From Tubulanus polymorphus (Eukaryota > Nemertea > Palaeonemertea > Tubulaniformes > Tubulanidae), in the NCBI RefSeq assembly GCF_964204645.1, contig NC_134025.1:27372001-27436000 (forward strand): a stretch of 64,000 nt of DNA, written 5' to 3'. The translations under genes were made by a program, and so were the position numbers. A model generated the notes under the pieces. The model ran no database searches, was not told where the DNA came from, and was given only the letters and a program-made list of their open reading frames with translations. Below, piece after piece: positions 12,001 to 24,500 of this stretch (its first letter is position 1; each line of letters starts with the position of its first letter).

Positions 12001-14637
12001 GCCAGAGAGTCCTGTATCTATTAAAACAGCTACCGATAACCAACGATAATGTTCATTAATGAAACTCGTTCAGTCACGCAATAAAACAACGTCACATTTG
12101 CAGCACCCCGAATTTATTACGTCATCTCGCTGTCAAATTCAAAGTCTCTATTTACAATTGATAATTTTTCTCGGCAGCCCGCATATAAATGATTATATAA
12201 TGAATGACGAAAAACGCTTCAAGAAAATCTCAAATCTTAATGGTCATTACTGTGCGAGAGATACATTTCCATATAACCCGATTAAAGATTATAGAAGTCA
12301 TTACGGTTACTTCAAAAGATTTTCCAAAAAATCTTAATTTCTTTTAGATTTGGAATTAAAGATTAGAACTTGTCAATGTCCGAAGCCCTTAGTTTTACTT
12401 GCGCAGTCATAGTATATTCGATTTCTGAAATTTCCTCAGGTGAAATGTAGTTTTCTCTGAGATGCTTCGGTATGTTGGATATTAAGGGTTGGATGAAGGA
12501 CAGCATTGTATATATCGCTTGTAGAGCTTATGCGATGCATGAACTGTCAGAAATTGACTTATGATGGACAGCATGTTGCTGGTAAACAGTGACTAAGCAG
12601 TGAAACTACCAGGTAGAAAATAAACTACTTATGTTCCGGACTTTGACATCTTTATCATTTACGTGAGCATCAGAGGTATTGAGTATTAGACACTTGAGTT
12701 CGTTCGTAATATGAAAATGTGGTTGTCCATTTTCCACTTAAAACCACTCCTCATCCAGATATGCAGTTCGGATGAAATCCCCTTCGGTCTCTAAAAGAAC
12801 TTCGTGTGTATTCCACGTCAGACCAGTTTTCTTAATAATTCATAAGACAGGTGACTAACTCGACCTCGCGCGTGTCTCCGCCGAGTATGAGAACTGCCCA
12901 CACGACGCCTCTCGGAAGAGCCGCATCACCTACCTGTCCTATAAAATGACCTTTTGATTCTTCGATTCGAATAACCTAGAGAGAACTTCGCACACCGAGA
13001 AAGGTTAAATATGATACATTGGACCGATTGGTCATTTCCAAAACTAAGGTTTCATAGGCGATGCGGGCCTCTCATCTACACCTAGTACATCAAAAGGCAC
13101 CCTGGTAGAAAAATAGGTGTTTGTATGTAAATCCCTGAAAGATGGAAGTACACCGACACTTTATAAATATGAAAGCAGCTGGGAATTTCAAGCAGCTGAA
13201 GTTGATGATGCATCCATCTTCCCTGGTCATCTTCGCTATTCATTATATGTGGCTAGTTGCAGCACTAATTACCGACTGGTGCCTGCTTACCGCGGGTAAA
13301 ATGTCAAGAATTACTAATGAATTTAACATTTCTAATCAATGCTTGAATGATTGGCGCTATACCATCAAACATTTTCATGATAGAGAGGCTTGTTTTCCTC
13401 GTAATTTTTCATCCATTATAGTCTGATACTTACAATGTTTTTATCAGAACAGCTGCTCGATTTGTTCAAAGGTGAAGAAAATATAAACATTCCGTGACTG
13501 TTTTGACCGCCTGTTGACCGGACTCAAAGACTATGGCCACTACTCGAGGCCGATGACCTCGTAGCCTGTGTACACACTTATGCTTATTACTGAGACGACT
13601 GCGGAAAAATAATTCATCACTCGCATGGAATAAGAGAACATTGCCTTCTCTGATTAAAACATGGCACGTTAGTCTCAATTTATCACAGGGCTTTATTTGT
13701 GTAGCCTTCATACGTTAGATATGCGCAGGGAATACCATCGTAAAATCTTTCCCTCGCTATATCCCTTTTTCATGATCATTGTCCTTGGGTAGACCATTAA
13801 ATATCGTTACTGAAGGCTCTCATTCAAGAGATGAATATTGTAAGAAATTTATTGATGTCTAATTTCAGATGTTCCGGCTCCGAAAACGACAAACGGAGTA
13901 TTCGCGGAGGATACGCAGAGAAGTAATAAAGGGGCAGAGTTGATTCCGTTGTATTGTGTCATCATGGGATTGATCGTCGTGGCCCTTTTAGCCTATGCCA
14001 TTTATAAACACTGGCAGCTGAGAGGTAAAAAGAGAAGAGCTCAATACGAAAAGGAACAACAGCATAACAAGAGTACCGACAGTGGCGTTTACATAGATAT
14101 GGACAGTAAAAGTGAGTAGAATTCTAGGTGTTACCTGGGACTCAGTTGTCAGCTGAGGATTAGATTCTGAACATCGAAGTCAGATTTTTAACCAGGATTC
14201 TTTTCTTGTTCATTTTAAGATCTTAATTCGACTAAAGTAAGAGATCTGTCTCAAATAAAGAAAAAGGAGTTAGAAGTTTATCTTACTAAAGATCATGATG
14301 GTCAAAATTGGACTCACTTAGCATCTGAACTAGGTACGTAGTAAAATGAATCATGAAATGTTTCATTGGTCGTTAAAATGATTGAAAGGGTTTGATTATA
14401 TGTATAGCTTTGTATTCTATTACAGGTTATAACTCGCAAATTGAAGCATTTAAAAAACGTGGTTACGAAGAAAATCACATGCCAGTGCGATATTTGTTGC
14501 TGGAGTGGGGTGAAAATGACGATGCAACAGTTGGCATTCTAGTGAAAGCATTACGGACTATAGGACGACAAGATGTTGTTAAAATCATTCATGGTGAAAA
14601 AGACAAATCTGACAGAGTAGATGTGCATACAGTGTAG
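3027..14637 (+). CDS. NGFR: p75NTR-like TNF receptor superfamily member with death domain
   Basis: Coding exons: 3027-3056, 8976-9486, 13869-14111, 14220-14333, 14426-14637; frame is kept throughout (369 aa). Exon 1 encodes a short hydrophobic signal peptide (MHFLLIISVLV). Residues about 18-178 form four cysteine-rich TNFR repeats. A single transmembrane helix lies at about 205-226 (LIPLYCVIMGLIVVALLAYA), resembling that of vertebrate p75NTR. The intracellular part holds a juxtamembrane TDSGVYIDMDS stretch and a C-terminal death domain (about 270-360, including LLLEWGENDDATVGILVKAL). By family, it is a type I plasma-membrane receptor for neurotrophin-like ligands that signals through death-domain adaptors. 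Vertebrate p75NTR is somewhat longer. Another death-domain TNFR is possible, but the helix and DSG region favour p75NTR. The start is chosen for the signal peptide and phase-0 donor; no in-frame upstream stop was found nearby. Confidence 0.92.
3057..8975 (+). other. Intron 1 of the p75NTR-like gene
   Basis: This 5.9-kb intron runs from a consensus GTAAGT donor to a TTATTCCAG acceptor. It separates the signal-peptide exon from the cysteine-rich exon. I found no additional exon, RNA gene or clear repeat in it. Open frames of up to about 115 codons resemble no protein family and lack flanking splice logic. Confidence 0.6.
9487..13868 (+). other. Intron 2 of the p75NTR-like gene
   Basis: This 4.4-kb intron separates the ectodomain exon from the transmembrane exon (GTAAAA donor, AATTTCAG acceptor, phase 1). 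A small inverted repeat (CTTACTGG / CCAGTAAG) lies at about 9702-9728. Nothing else is supported. An additional stalk exon cannot be excluded by eye. Confidence 0.55.
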
Positions 14638-17444
14638 TTTTATTTTTTGCTAATCAAATCTGCGAACTCGAATTTTGTTGTAAAAATTTTTAATTTATGG
14701 AATGAAATGTAAATATGTTGTTTATACTGCCATGAAATAGTAACGCAATGTAAATAAGAAGCAGTCCATAGCGATCAAAATGTACGTCGTAGTTCCTCGT
14801 ATCAGGGAGGTTTTTCATGCTGAAGGTGTATTTTTCGAGCCACCACGAAGTGGCTTGAATAATTCTGTATAAGCCAACGATCATATTCAGATATATAAAC
14901 TAATAAAAGGGCCTGCAGCGTAAAAAAAAAAACACCGTGGATACTAATGAAAATGTATCCGCACAAGGTATGAAGTATCAAGTGGTTATTCCACAGGGTA
15001 ATAAACTGGTCACTCAAATGGATATCAAATATCCTTTGATTATCGATATATTATTGTACTTGTATAAAGCTGAGTCATCCATAGGATGCTAATGATATTG
15101 GATTGTGCTGTATATAAAGAACACATAGTGTACATTAGGGGACCTTTCATATCTTCGTCAAATGCTCTTGTATGCTGTCCCATTTTAGGTGTCAGTGAAA
15201 CTCATCATCACATTTCAACCAAATTCACATCGATTGCGGTATTTCTGATGTTGCATTTCAGACACATGTATGTTTAAGGTTGCTTTATAAGTCTTCCAGT
15301 TTCTCTAGGAAAACAAATGATCTTGCCTGTTATCAAGGCACAATATAAAATGTATATATAAACATTGGTTATCTAATGTTGTATGATGGATATTATGACT
15401 GTTGAGTGATGAATTGAAAGGACACCAGTAAGTAGTATCAGATCTGTCAAACTGCTTGGAATGTCACCATTGCCAAACTACTAAATATGTTTTAACTTGG
15501 CAATGTTATAGTATGTACATATTGTATTATTTTGTACAGTTTGCCATCATCAGTTGGTGCAAATATTCATTGGTTCTTAATAAAAATCATGCCTCTAAAG
15601 ATTCTAGTGCCATTTTTAGATTGAATTGCGACAGTTGTTTGTATTCAACATCGATTATTGCTCGCGAAAATATATCATGGAAGAAAAGAAGTGGAAGATC
15701 ATTCAATGTTTTATCGTTTTGGGCACCAAAGAATACATAATGTGAAAATATGTATTTCGACGGTACGCGTTACTATTTTAGTTCACAGAAATTCCGCTAT
15801 CGTCATCTCTAGTGGCAGCACTATACGGTTGAAATCTAACAGCGCCTCGCTATATTCAATTATATCGTTTGTTCATGGTTTATCAGATATCAACGTTATA
15901 GCTATATCTTTATCTAATCTACTATCACTATCACTTAACGAAATGCAGTGGCAAAAATTGTCCAGATAAACTTGTCAAAAAGTTGCACTTTTTGTGAAAA
16001 GTAAGCAAAAATCAGGGGTTTAACCCATGTTTCCAAATGCAGCACAGTAGACTTACTACTAACTATGAAGACTATCAATGAACTATGTGTTCCTCCAAAA
16101 CTTCTAAACAAATACTTCAGAACATAAGTAACGGTTCATATTTGAATGAAAATACACATTTATTCATGGAATATTATTTACATATATCTCCAGTATGAAA
16201 ATGCTGATCGTTTGTTTAAAACAAGATTCCAAAAACATCTACACAAATTATCTTTGAAAGAGGAAACAAACATCAGCAAAATGGCAGTCAAATAACGCTC
16301 GTTTTGAAAAATTAAACATTCCAGCGAATGAGCAAAATTAAAGAATTATGTCACGAACTTATCAAAAACGTGATCTCACAATGTGAACACAGATCGCAAA
16401 TGTTTTATAATGTAGTACGGAAAATGCCGAAAATCGAGTTTTTCTTCATCATTTAAGTCATAATTCATTCGATAACTAATAAAATGTAAAATAACAAGAG
16501 CAAAAAACTTTCTAATAAAAACTCGTCAATATCCGAACTAAAACAGATGAATAGGTAATACGAAATGAAATCTGTACATATCAAAACTAATTCTCTGTCT
16601 CACATCATACATTTTTACACTATTTACAAAACCAGTCATCGACATTTACAATAAATATACAAAGTAATCAAATGTTTTCATACATTTACACATTAGTTCA
16701 TTATATCTTATATAAACTGCTACTAACCGTGCTTCAATTGTTTTACATCGGATGATCAATCAATAACTAAATTATTTACATTCAACAGAAGGGTTACTGG
16801 CTATACTACTAAACGCATTCAATACTACTCAACTATTACTACTTCTGAATTCAAAAAGTGGAATCCGAGCGAACTACGATTTCAGGAGTTGAACAACAAC
16901 AGCCTTGGGGCAATTTGCGATAAGTTCCTAGCACGATCAATTTCCATTCGAAAATGCCTAAATGACCATAACGCATTCGTTGTAGCATAAAATAATAAAT
17001 ACATGTACCGGGGTAGCAGAATGGCTTAAACCGATAGAATTCAAGAAAATGCATATTCAAACTCAATCCTCCTCGATATACATGCAATACAGTTTGTTCC
17101 CAGTGATGAAGAAAAAATGTGGAACATTTTCAAACATTTCACTCAATATTTGGCAAGGTTATTTTACCAAAACGGAGTCTACTGTACAATACATGTAGTT
17201 CATTATTCATTCATCTAAAACTATGAAATAGTATATACAAACATTTTCAATCATTAACCGGTATACATCATTCAGTACTCTGTCCCAATTTACACAAGAT
17301 TGATTTAAATACATGTAAACATGAAGCCATTCTTGTACTCATACAACTAACACAGCCCAATTTGGTTAGTATGATTCATTACTTCGCCATTTCCGCTTCA
17401 TTCGTCAATAAAGTTACCGGTAGTTACGTCGTAACAATGCGCAA
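14638..17444. other. Convergent 3' region between the p75NTR-like gene and SETD2
   Basis: This 2.8-kb AT-rich stretch should hold both 3' UTRs. Candidate poly(A) signals are AATAAA at 14902-14907 on + and, for SETD2, the reverse complement at 16159-16164. I see no other gene. Small open frames here look random. Confidence 0.5.
14902..14907 (+). other. Candidate poly(A) signal of the p75NTR-like gene
   Basis: AATAAA lies 265 bases after the stop codon and is followed within 20 bases by a genomic A-run. Later AATAAA copies occur further downstream, so the site used is uncertain. Confidence 0.4.
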
Positions 17445-18547
17445 TCACATGTCATCGGATGGAGATTTCACTTTGGTGTAAGTTGGACCGAATCGCTGCA
17501 TATATTTACGCACAAATTCCTTCGCTTTGGATTTCACATTTTCGTTGACTTCCAGGTCTTCGGCGTGACGTACGTGTTTAATCTCCTTCGACATAACTGC
17601 GTGCGTTAACTACAACAGATCAGATCAGCGTATCACATTTAATTTTAACCGATGATAATATGTTTAGAATAAGCTTCGAGAATCTGTGACAAAAACTACC
17701 TTTCGTGCCAAATGTTTGAAGTCTTCTGTACTGCTAATATGTCCTAATTTACAATCAGGCTTACGGAATGGGTTCAGGCAGTGGACGATATATTGTGATA
17801 TCTGAAAATGAAATATATCTATCATAAAATAAACAACCAGGTGCGGAGACTTAAGTGGTTCAAGCAAATGGTCGTTCATGCAGTTATCCACCCAGGATTT
17901 TCATGGATTCGAATCCTGGTGTTTGCAGGATTTTCTAAGATCATCTACCAGTACTGCATTGGGAAAAATAAACCTTGGACTGATAATACCTTGATGAGTG
18001 GCATTCAAGTGGAAATAAGTAACTAAAAATATCTTTACAGCATATTTTACCAAAAGATATGAAATACCTTAGAACGGAAGTTTTCTTTGCATCGTTTGAT
18101 GTATTCACTCGATGTATCTGCAGCTGCGGTCGTTGTTTTTCGTTTCTTCTGAAAACCAAATATTCTGTTAATACGCATCGTACGTGACGGGGACAATCGA
18201 TTTGACAGTATCTACGTGACGGTACTTACCCTAGCAGGTTCCTCAGGAGGGGGTGGAATCTCATCACGGTCACTATGGTCCCATTGAGGCGGATCCCATC
18301 TAGTTTGTCTGAAATGAGCACAGTTCGATCTTGCAGAATTATCAAACATTACTTAACAACAACAGACGAACCATGAAAAAATTCCTTACTTTGTGATTCG
18401 ATGGTAGTAGTAGATTTTGCCATTTCCATCGCGAGCAGTCTTCCAGTTGGGAGGTAGTCTTATTTTTGGAGGTTTAGGAGGCGATGGAGGGGGCGGGACA
18501 TCCTCTTCCAGGTGTTCGATCGGAACTTGCATTGGTTGTGGCATCAG
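17445..18547 (-). other. SETD2: WW and SRI domains at the SETD2 C-terminus
   Basis: The WW domain (about 2937-2966) reads [20 protein letters not shown] followed by ITKQTRWDPP, with both signature Trp residues and the final Pro. It follows a polyproline block that could bind it in cis. The SRI domain (about 2996-3091) includes [14 protein letters not shown] and [14 protein letters not shown] and binds the Ser2/Ser5-phosphorylated polymerase II tail in known orthologues. The protein ends shortly after KYMQRFG, as in the family. Confidence 0.95.
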
Positions 18548-21500
18548 CTAAATAAAACAGACACACAAAATTTTAGAAATTTGAATAAGATTAACAATAT
18601 AAAGTTAAATTCTGATTTGACGACGTACCATCTGTGGTTGTTGATAAGGAGGCATCATTAAACCAGGCTGTGGTTGCGGCTGTTGTTGTGGATAGTACAT
18701 ATTTGTCGGTTGAGCCTGCGTCGCTTGTGGAGGCATGAACTGAGGTGGGACGAATTGGGGTTGTTGAGGAGGTAAGAATTGCGGAGGTCCTGAAGGTGGC
18801 ATGAAACCGCCCTGTTGTTGAAACATCATTTGCTGTTGCTGAGGATCTTGATATTGTAAAGCCATTTGATTAGGATCCATCTGAAATGCACATGTAATCT
18901 ATAAGATTTCTTTTTTTAGAGATACGATTGATTTAGAAAACAAAATAGCAGCAGACTTGCATTCCTTTTCTTCTTTACAATTCATATGTAAATATACCGG
19001 GAAGTCTGTTACTTCATAAAATATTGATTAGGCATAACCAACAGTCGAATCATTGCTTACCATGGGCTGCATAGGCGCTTGCATATGATTATTAGCCATT
19101 GGATCGTATTCAAGTGCTGGTGATTCGTGTTGTGAAGTCGGAGGAATGGTCGGTAAATCGAGCAGTGAAGGAATACTGGCACGCGGAGGTTCAATCTGAG
19201 CTGGATCAATCGGTAATCCAGTTGTCGGATCTAATGGAATACCTGTATTAGGATCTGTAATTCAAATATCAAACATATTTTTAACATGTTTTGTTCATCG
19301 TAAATCATAGAATAGAACAGCAGTATGTCAACTCACCGATGACTGGCATCAGCTGCTGTCCATTTTGATCGATCATCGGAGGAACCTCAGGCATTGGAGG
19401 GGGCATGAAAGGTGGCGGAGCATTAGGATCCATAGCGAAATTAGGAGGGAAAGGATTATTGGGATCTTGAGGAAATGGTGGAAATCCCGGCGGGAATCCC
19501 ATCGCGTTCATCATTTCCTGAGCATGTTGCATTAATTCTTCCTGCTGTTTCTTCACCTCTTCTTCAGCTTTCACTTGCTCTTCAAATAGTTTTCTCCTCT
19601 CTTCTTTACTCATTTTCGGAGTAGACGATTCTTGCTTTCTATTCATTTGAAACAGAAATTTATTGAAAATCTATTTATTCAACTAGCCCAAAACGAACTG
19701 AGAGCGAAATCCAGGGGTCCGATCGATTAGTTCATTTTTGCACAACACAATATCAGGATTTTTCAAATTTTTTCCAGATTTTCCACAGTTGGTCTTATCA
19801 AAACTCAATAACGTAAGCATTTACTGATCCCAACAAAACTTGTGAACAAATTCCAAGCTCAACAGTTCATGGCATGAAAAGGGGATTAAAATATCTAGAC
19901 AGACCAATTTTTTTAACCCATTTTCATGATTTTTCACAGAGTTTTAAAATTTTTTAGATTTTCTTAACGCAGTCATCTCTCTACTACAATTTTTTACATC
20001 AATCTGACCCCTGGAAGCAAAAACAAATGGATACTGACCCCGATTCTTCTGTTTGAGATTCCTCTCGGCTTCTGCGACGTTTTTCCCGCCGATCAAAGTT
20101 TCGATCATCACTGCGAGACTCTTTAGAATCGTTATGGTGACTCCTTCTACGATCCCGACGATCTCGATGATCTATCAACAAACATATCAAATTTAGGGTC
20201 GAATTCTTTTCTAGATCTTAGCAATTTAGAACGATATACGTACCTCTTTGATAACCCCTATCGCGTCGATTTCGATCGTAATCTCGGTCGTAATAACGTT
20301 CCCTTTCATAATATCGTTCTCTTTCACGATCTCTGTAACCCTCGCGTTCATAATTATCGTGTTTATCATGCTTCTCTTGCCGATCTATGAATACAATAAA
20401 CAAATACTCGATTTACCAGGAGTAGGAAGGGGACTTAGTCAAATATATTTCAGTCAGATTCATACGTACGTAGTTAACCCTTTCAGCACATTCTAATCAA
20501 TACCAGAAAGTGCTAGAGATTGATTAAATTTTTTGAAAATTCCACCCCAGTGTGTTGTTGTACAACGGGCATACTGCTTTAATGCATCTATACCGGGGCA
20601 TGGTGTATCGTTAGTTAATAATGTTTCATTATGTTTGATAGGTGCTGCCATCTTTCAATAGAGATAGAAACTAATTACAGTACTAATCACATTAATCCTT
20701 TGCGATGCGGTGTACTAGCTAAGTCTATCACTGATTTATACACCGGAGTAGATGCAATGAAGGGTAAAGGCAGAATTTGTTTTTTTTTCAGAATTTTGGA
20801 ATGCACTTAAAGGAAATCCAGATTATGAATGTTCTAACTGGTTTGTATCACCCATGGTTTAACAAGATTATGCCGCAAATAATTCAATGTCCCAAGTAAT
20901 TTCACTAAATGCTACACACCATGTGCATTCCTCATATAACTTGGCACTACCATAAGTTTTTCTGTGTTTAGAAAATAACTCATTTGAGATAATTGCAAAG
21001 GATTCAAACAATCATTGAAATTGAGTAAGTCCTATGCATTTAATTTCCTTAAAAAAGAGCCAAAAACTGAATCAATATCTCGATCATGTTGCACAAAGTG
21101 GTTCCAATAGTGATGTATATACTCTTCTAAAATTTCTCTAAACAGGGTTTCGGGGTTCCAGTATTTTGACCTGGGTTTACTAAATGCAACCATGTCAAAT
21201 TACCATTTGACAAAATGGTTACATGTTTGTAAGTGTTTAAAAGGGCGAGATCTATCATTTCAACATTTGAGTGTCATTTGATTCTTGCGCTTATCATCAA
21301 ACCAATGCATCATCAGACTAATGATATATCATCGTAGATCTGATTGATCGTTGATCACAAAAGGTTTACACACTTTCCTGTCCCTCTCCTTATAGAAAGG
21401 ATTATTCGACACATGACTCATAATGTGGAAAAGATAGATCTGGATCGATGGAAAATGAATTACCATACATAACTAATTTACACGTAATACATACTTCGTT

Positions 21501-24500
21501 CGTTGTATCTATACTTGAGAGTTATGTATGGCAAATTGGGGCCAGACGCAAACCCAGAGAGAAAACATTCACTTCTCTATGAGTTTGCTCAAATTCGGAC
21601 AGTTGGCCATGGGTTGGAGGAACTAGAGCAGCTAAATCGATTTCTCATAACAACTTCATTTCTCAGATCCTCCTTCGAATATTGATGGTGTTGAATATAA
21701 ATCAGAGTAGCTGCTCTAGAGGGACGTTGGCTTTTTATTTGAATGAAACGGTATATTACCTGACAGTACCACCAGATAGGGTGACTGACAACTAAATAGT
21801 GAACTTTATCATTCCGTAGACTCATTTTCGTCAATAAGAAGCCAGCCAAGTTAGGATTTATCCTAGAAGAGTACATATAAACTATTGGAACCTAGATCTC
21901 ATTTTTCATTCACGTAGCAATCATAAAATAACCTCATCAATTCACTGATTGAAAAGCGGAAATTCTGGATTTCCTCACGTTATAATTTTAGCAAAATCCA
22001 GTTTCACTTCAGATATTCATTAACTCCAGCGTCAGTGTAAACAAAACGACCACGACAACATTTACAAATAGACATATCCTCATTTCACAACATATCAAAT
22101 GACGTTTGAACATAAAAAATTACCATTAAATCAACTGAAATTTCATATCATTGAGTTGAAAAAACCAAAATATGATCTAGTTAAAAACAGGGTTTGAATG
22201 AAATATGCTCGAATTTCTATACCGTCTGAAGATAATGAGATCAATATTTTGAATGTATGATGAATAGATGATTGGTAACTTACCGAGTTCCCTTTCAGTT
22301 CGTTTACGATCCTCGACCAGCTGCCGTTTCGGAATCTTGAAAGCTTCCTGTAAAAACGAAACATACATAGATTTCAGTAACTAGCAAAACCTACCGATAG
22401 TATGATAGCGGAGTCTGAATCTGTAATAAGGCAGTGGTTGGATTTTTACACACTTTGTTTAAAACTGCAATTAATATTATAAATACTCATGAATCCATAC
22501 AAAATGTCAAAGCAAACGTATATAACCGAAAATGTCTCTTGCCCACGAGGTAAATATTGATCTTAGTTTGGGCTTGCTGTTATACGTTTCTATGGAAACA
22601 ATTATTAATGATTGACGGGTAAGATATCTAAAAATTGCCTCGCGTTAAAATCACTAGTAATTTTTTAAGTTTATCGCTACGAGACTAGAAGAGCTTCAGC
22701 TAATTAAAGAATTTGAGCTTCTTCCAACGACAAAGCTTATGCTATTGAACTTAAAAGAGCTGTTCGAAGCTTTAATTCATTTCGGGAACCTCGCAGCTCG
22801 CGGCTGAAATCTGAGTTGCTTTCTATTAAAGACATCAACACATTCAGAGCAGAAAGTAATCATTAAACTATTTTCAATTGAAATGATATAACAAACATAA
22901 AATGTAAGAGGGGTGAAATAGTATCATGTCATTGAAATAACAGAAACCATGGATTCCTAAGTTTATTTTGCATATTTAGATTTTGATAGAAGCTGATTAT
23001 GAACCTCCATCAGTAATATAAATCAAACACGCACATTACACCAAATACAATACAAATCCTATAATTCATGGCCTACCTTGAGGTTAGTCCATTTTCCAAG
23101 TAACTGACTGGCTAAATAAGTGACTCCAATCTCCAATTTCTTTTTCTCAACATCAGCCGAGATTTCACCCTCTTCTACTTCATTATCGGAGATTTCTCCC
23201 GATTCGAGGTCGCTGGTTTTAGATTTCTTGCCGCGAGGACTGCTCGGATCGGCGTCGGGTGACTCATCGACGACCGTGGTAAGTTCCGAAATACTTTCTA
23301 AACCGGGTGGAGGAGGTTGTGAACAGTCTCTCGACGGCGGTGCTGAATGCGAATCGCTATCCGAACTAGTATCATCGCCTTTAACTTTTGAAATTTTATG
23401 AGGTAAATCAGAAACATCAGAATCACTGGTATCGGTTCGTTTTCCTGTCATCATTTCTTCCGCCCATCGTTGCACTACCGACATTATTTTGCTTTCTCGT
23501 AACATGGTTTTGTTGGAAATCGGCATTAGCTGTAGAGTGGCCAATATCTGAATAAGAAATTCCCCACAATGATTTTAAAAAAGCGAGAAAATTTTCAAGG
23601 GTTCAGATCGTAAGATGTCGATCTTTTGGATGTTTATGGTTGAAGATTTATGGTCAATAGAAGCAAAATAAGTGGATAGATAACACTATGTTTGAGGGGT
23701 GAAATAGATGTCTTGCCATGAAGAGGCAGAAACCTTGGAATCCTCAATTAATCTAGCATTTTCAAGTTTAAAATAGATTAAATGATAAGTCAATATATTT
23801 TATACAAAGCTCAAAATGCAATTTCAATATGTAAGATACAGTGGACTCTGTTTGTCAAGGAGTCAATTGCCTCAAATTATTGCAATTTCCTATACCAATT
23901 CAGGCGATGAATACCTATCATCACTAAAATCGCTCCAACTGCCCCAGAATTTGCTTTCCTCAATGTTAGATCCAAGGCAAGAGGAGTTTGCTGAACATGA
24001 ATAAAATGAACTTACCTGAATTTTCAAATCCTTTGCCGAATCATCCAAATCAGCCATCCAACTCCATAACAGTGATAATCCATGATATTCCAAGAACAGT
24101 CTCAAGCACGCTGGTTCCTTAGTATTTTGTATAATTTTCAGTAAAGCCATTCGGTAATCAATGCCTTCTGAACGCACCATTAATCGACACAAATTCAATA
24201 CATGATTCTTAGTCCTCATTCCATCGAGTTCCGTGATTTTATTGATTTCTTCATCCAACTACAATTAAATATTGTATTCAAGATTGTAAAACGATATCTG
24301 CGTGATTGATAACTAATATAGGAATACATAATATTCAGTAACTTACAAGAAGATCGTCAAATATTTCCTTTCGTTTCTTCTTCTTTTCTTTAGCAGTAGA
24401 AGTAGGAGTTGTTGTAGTCGGGGAAGACTTCAGCGGTTTCATCGGAGTCGACTTCAATTCACCGCCGATGTATCCTCGACAGTTAGCCGAGCCGCAATAA

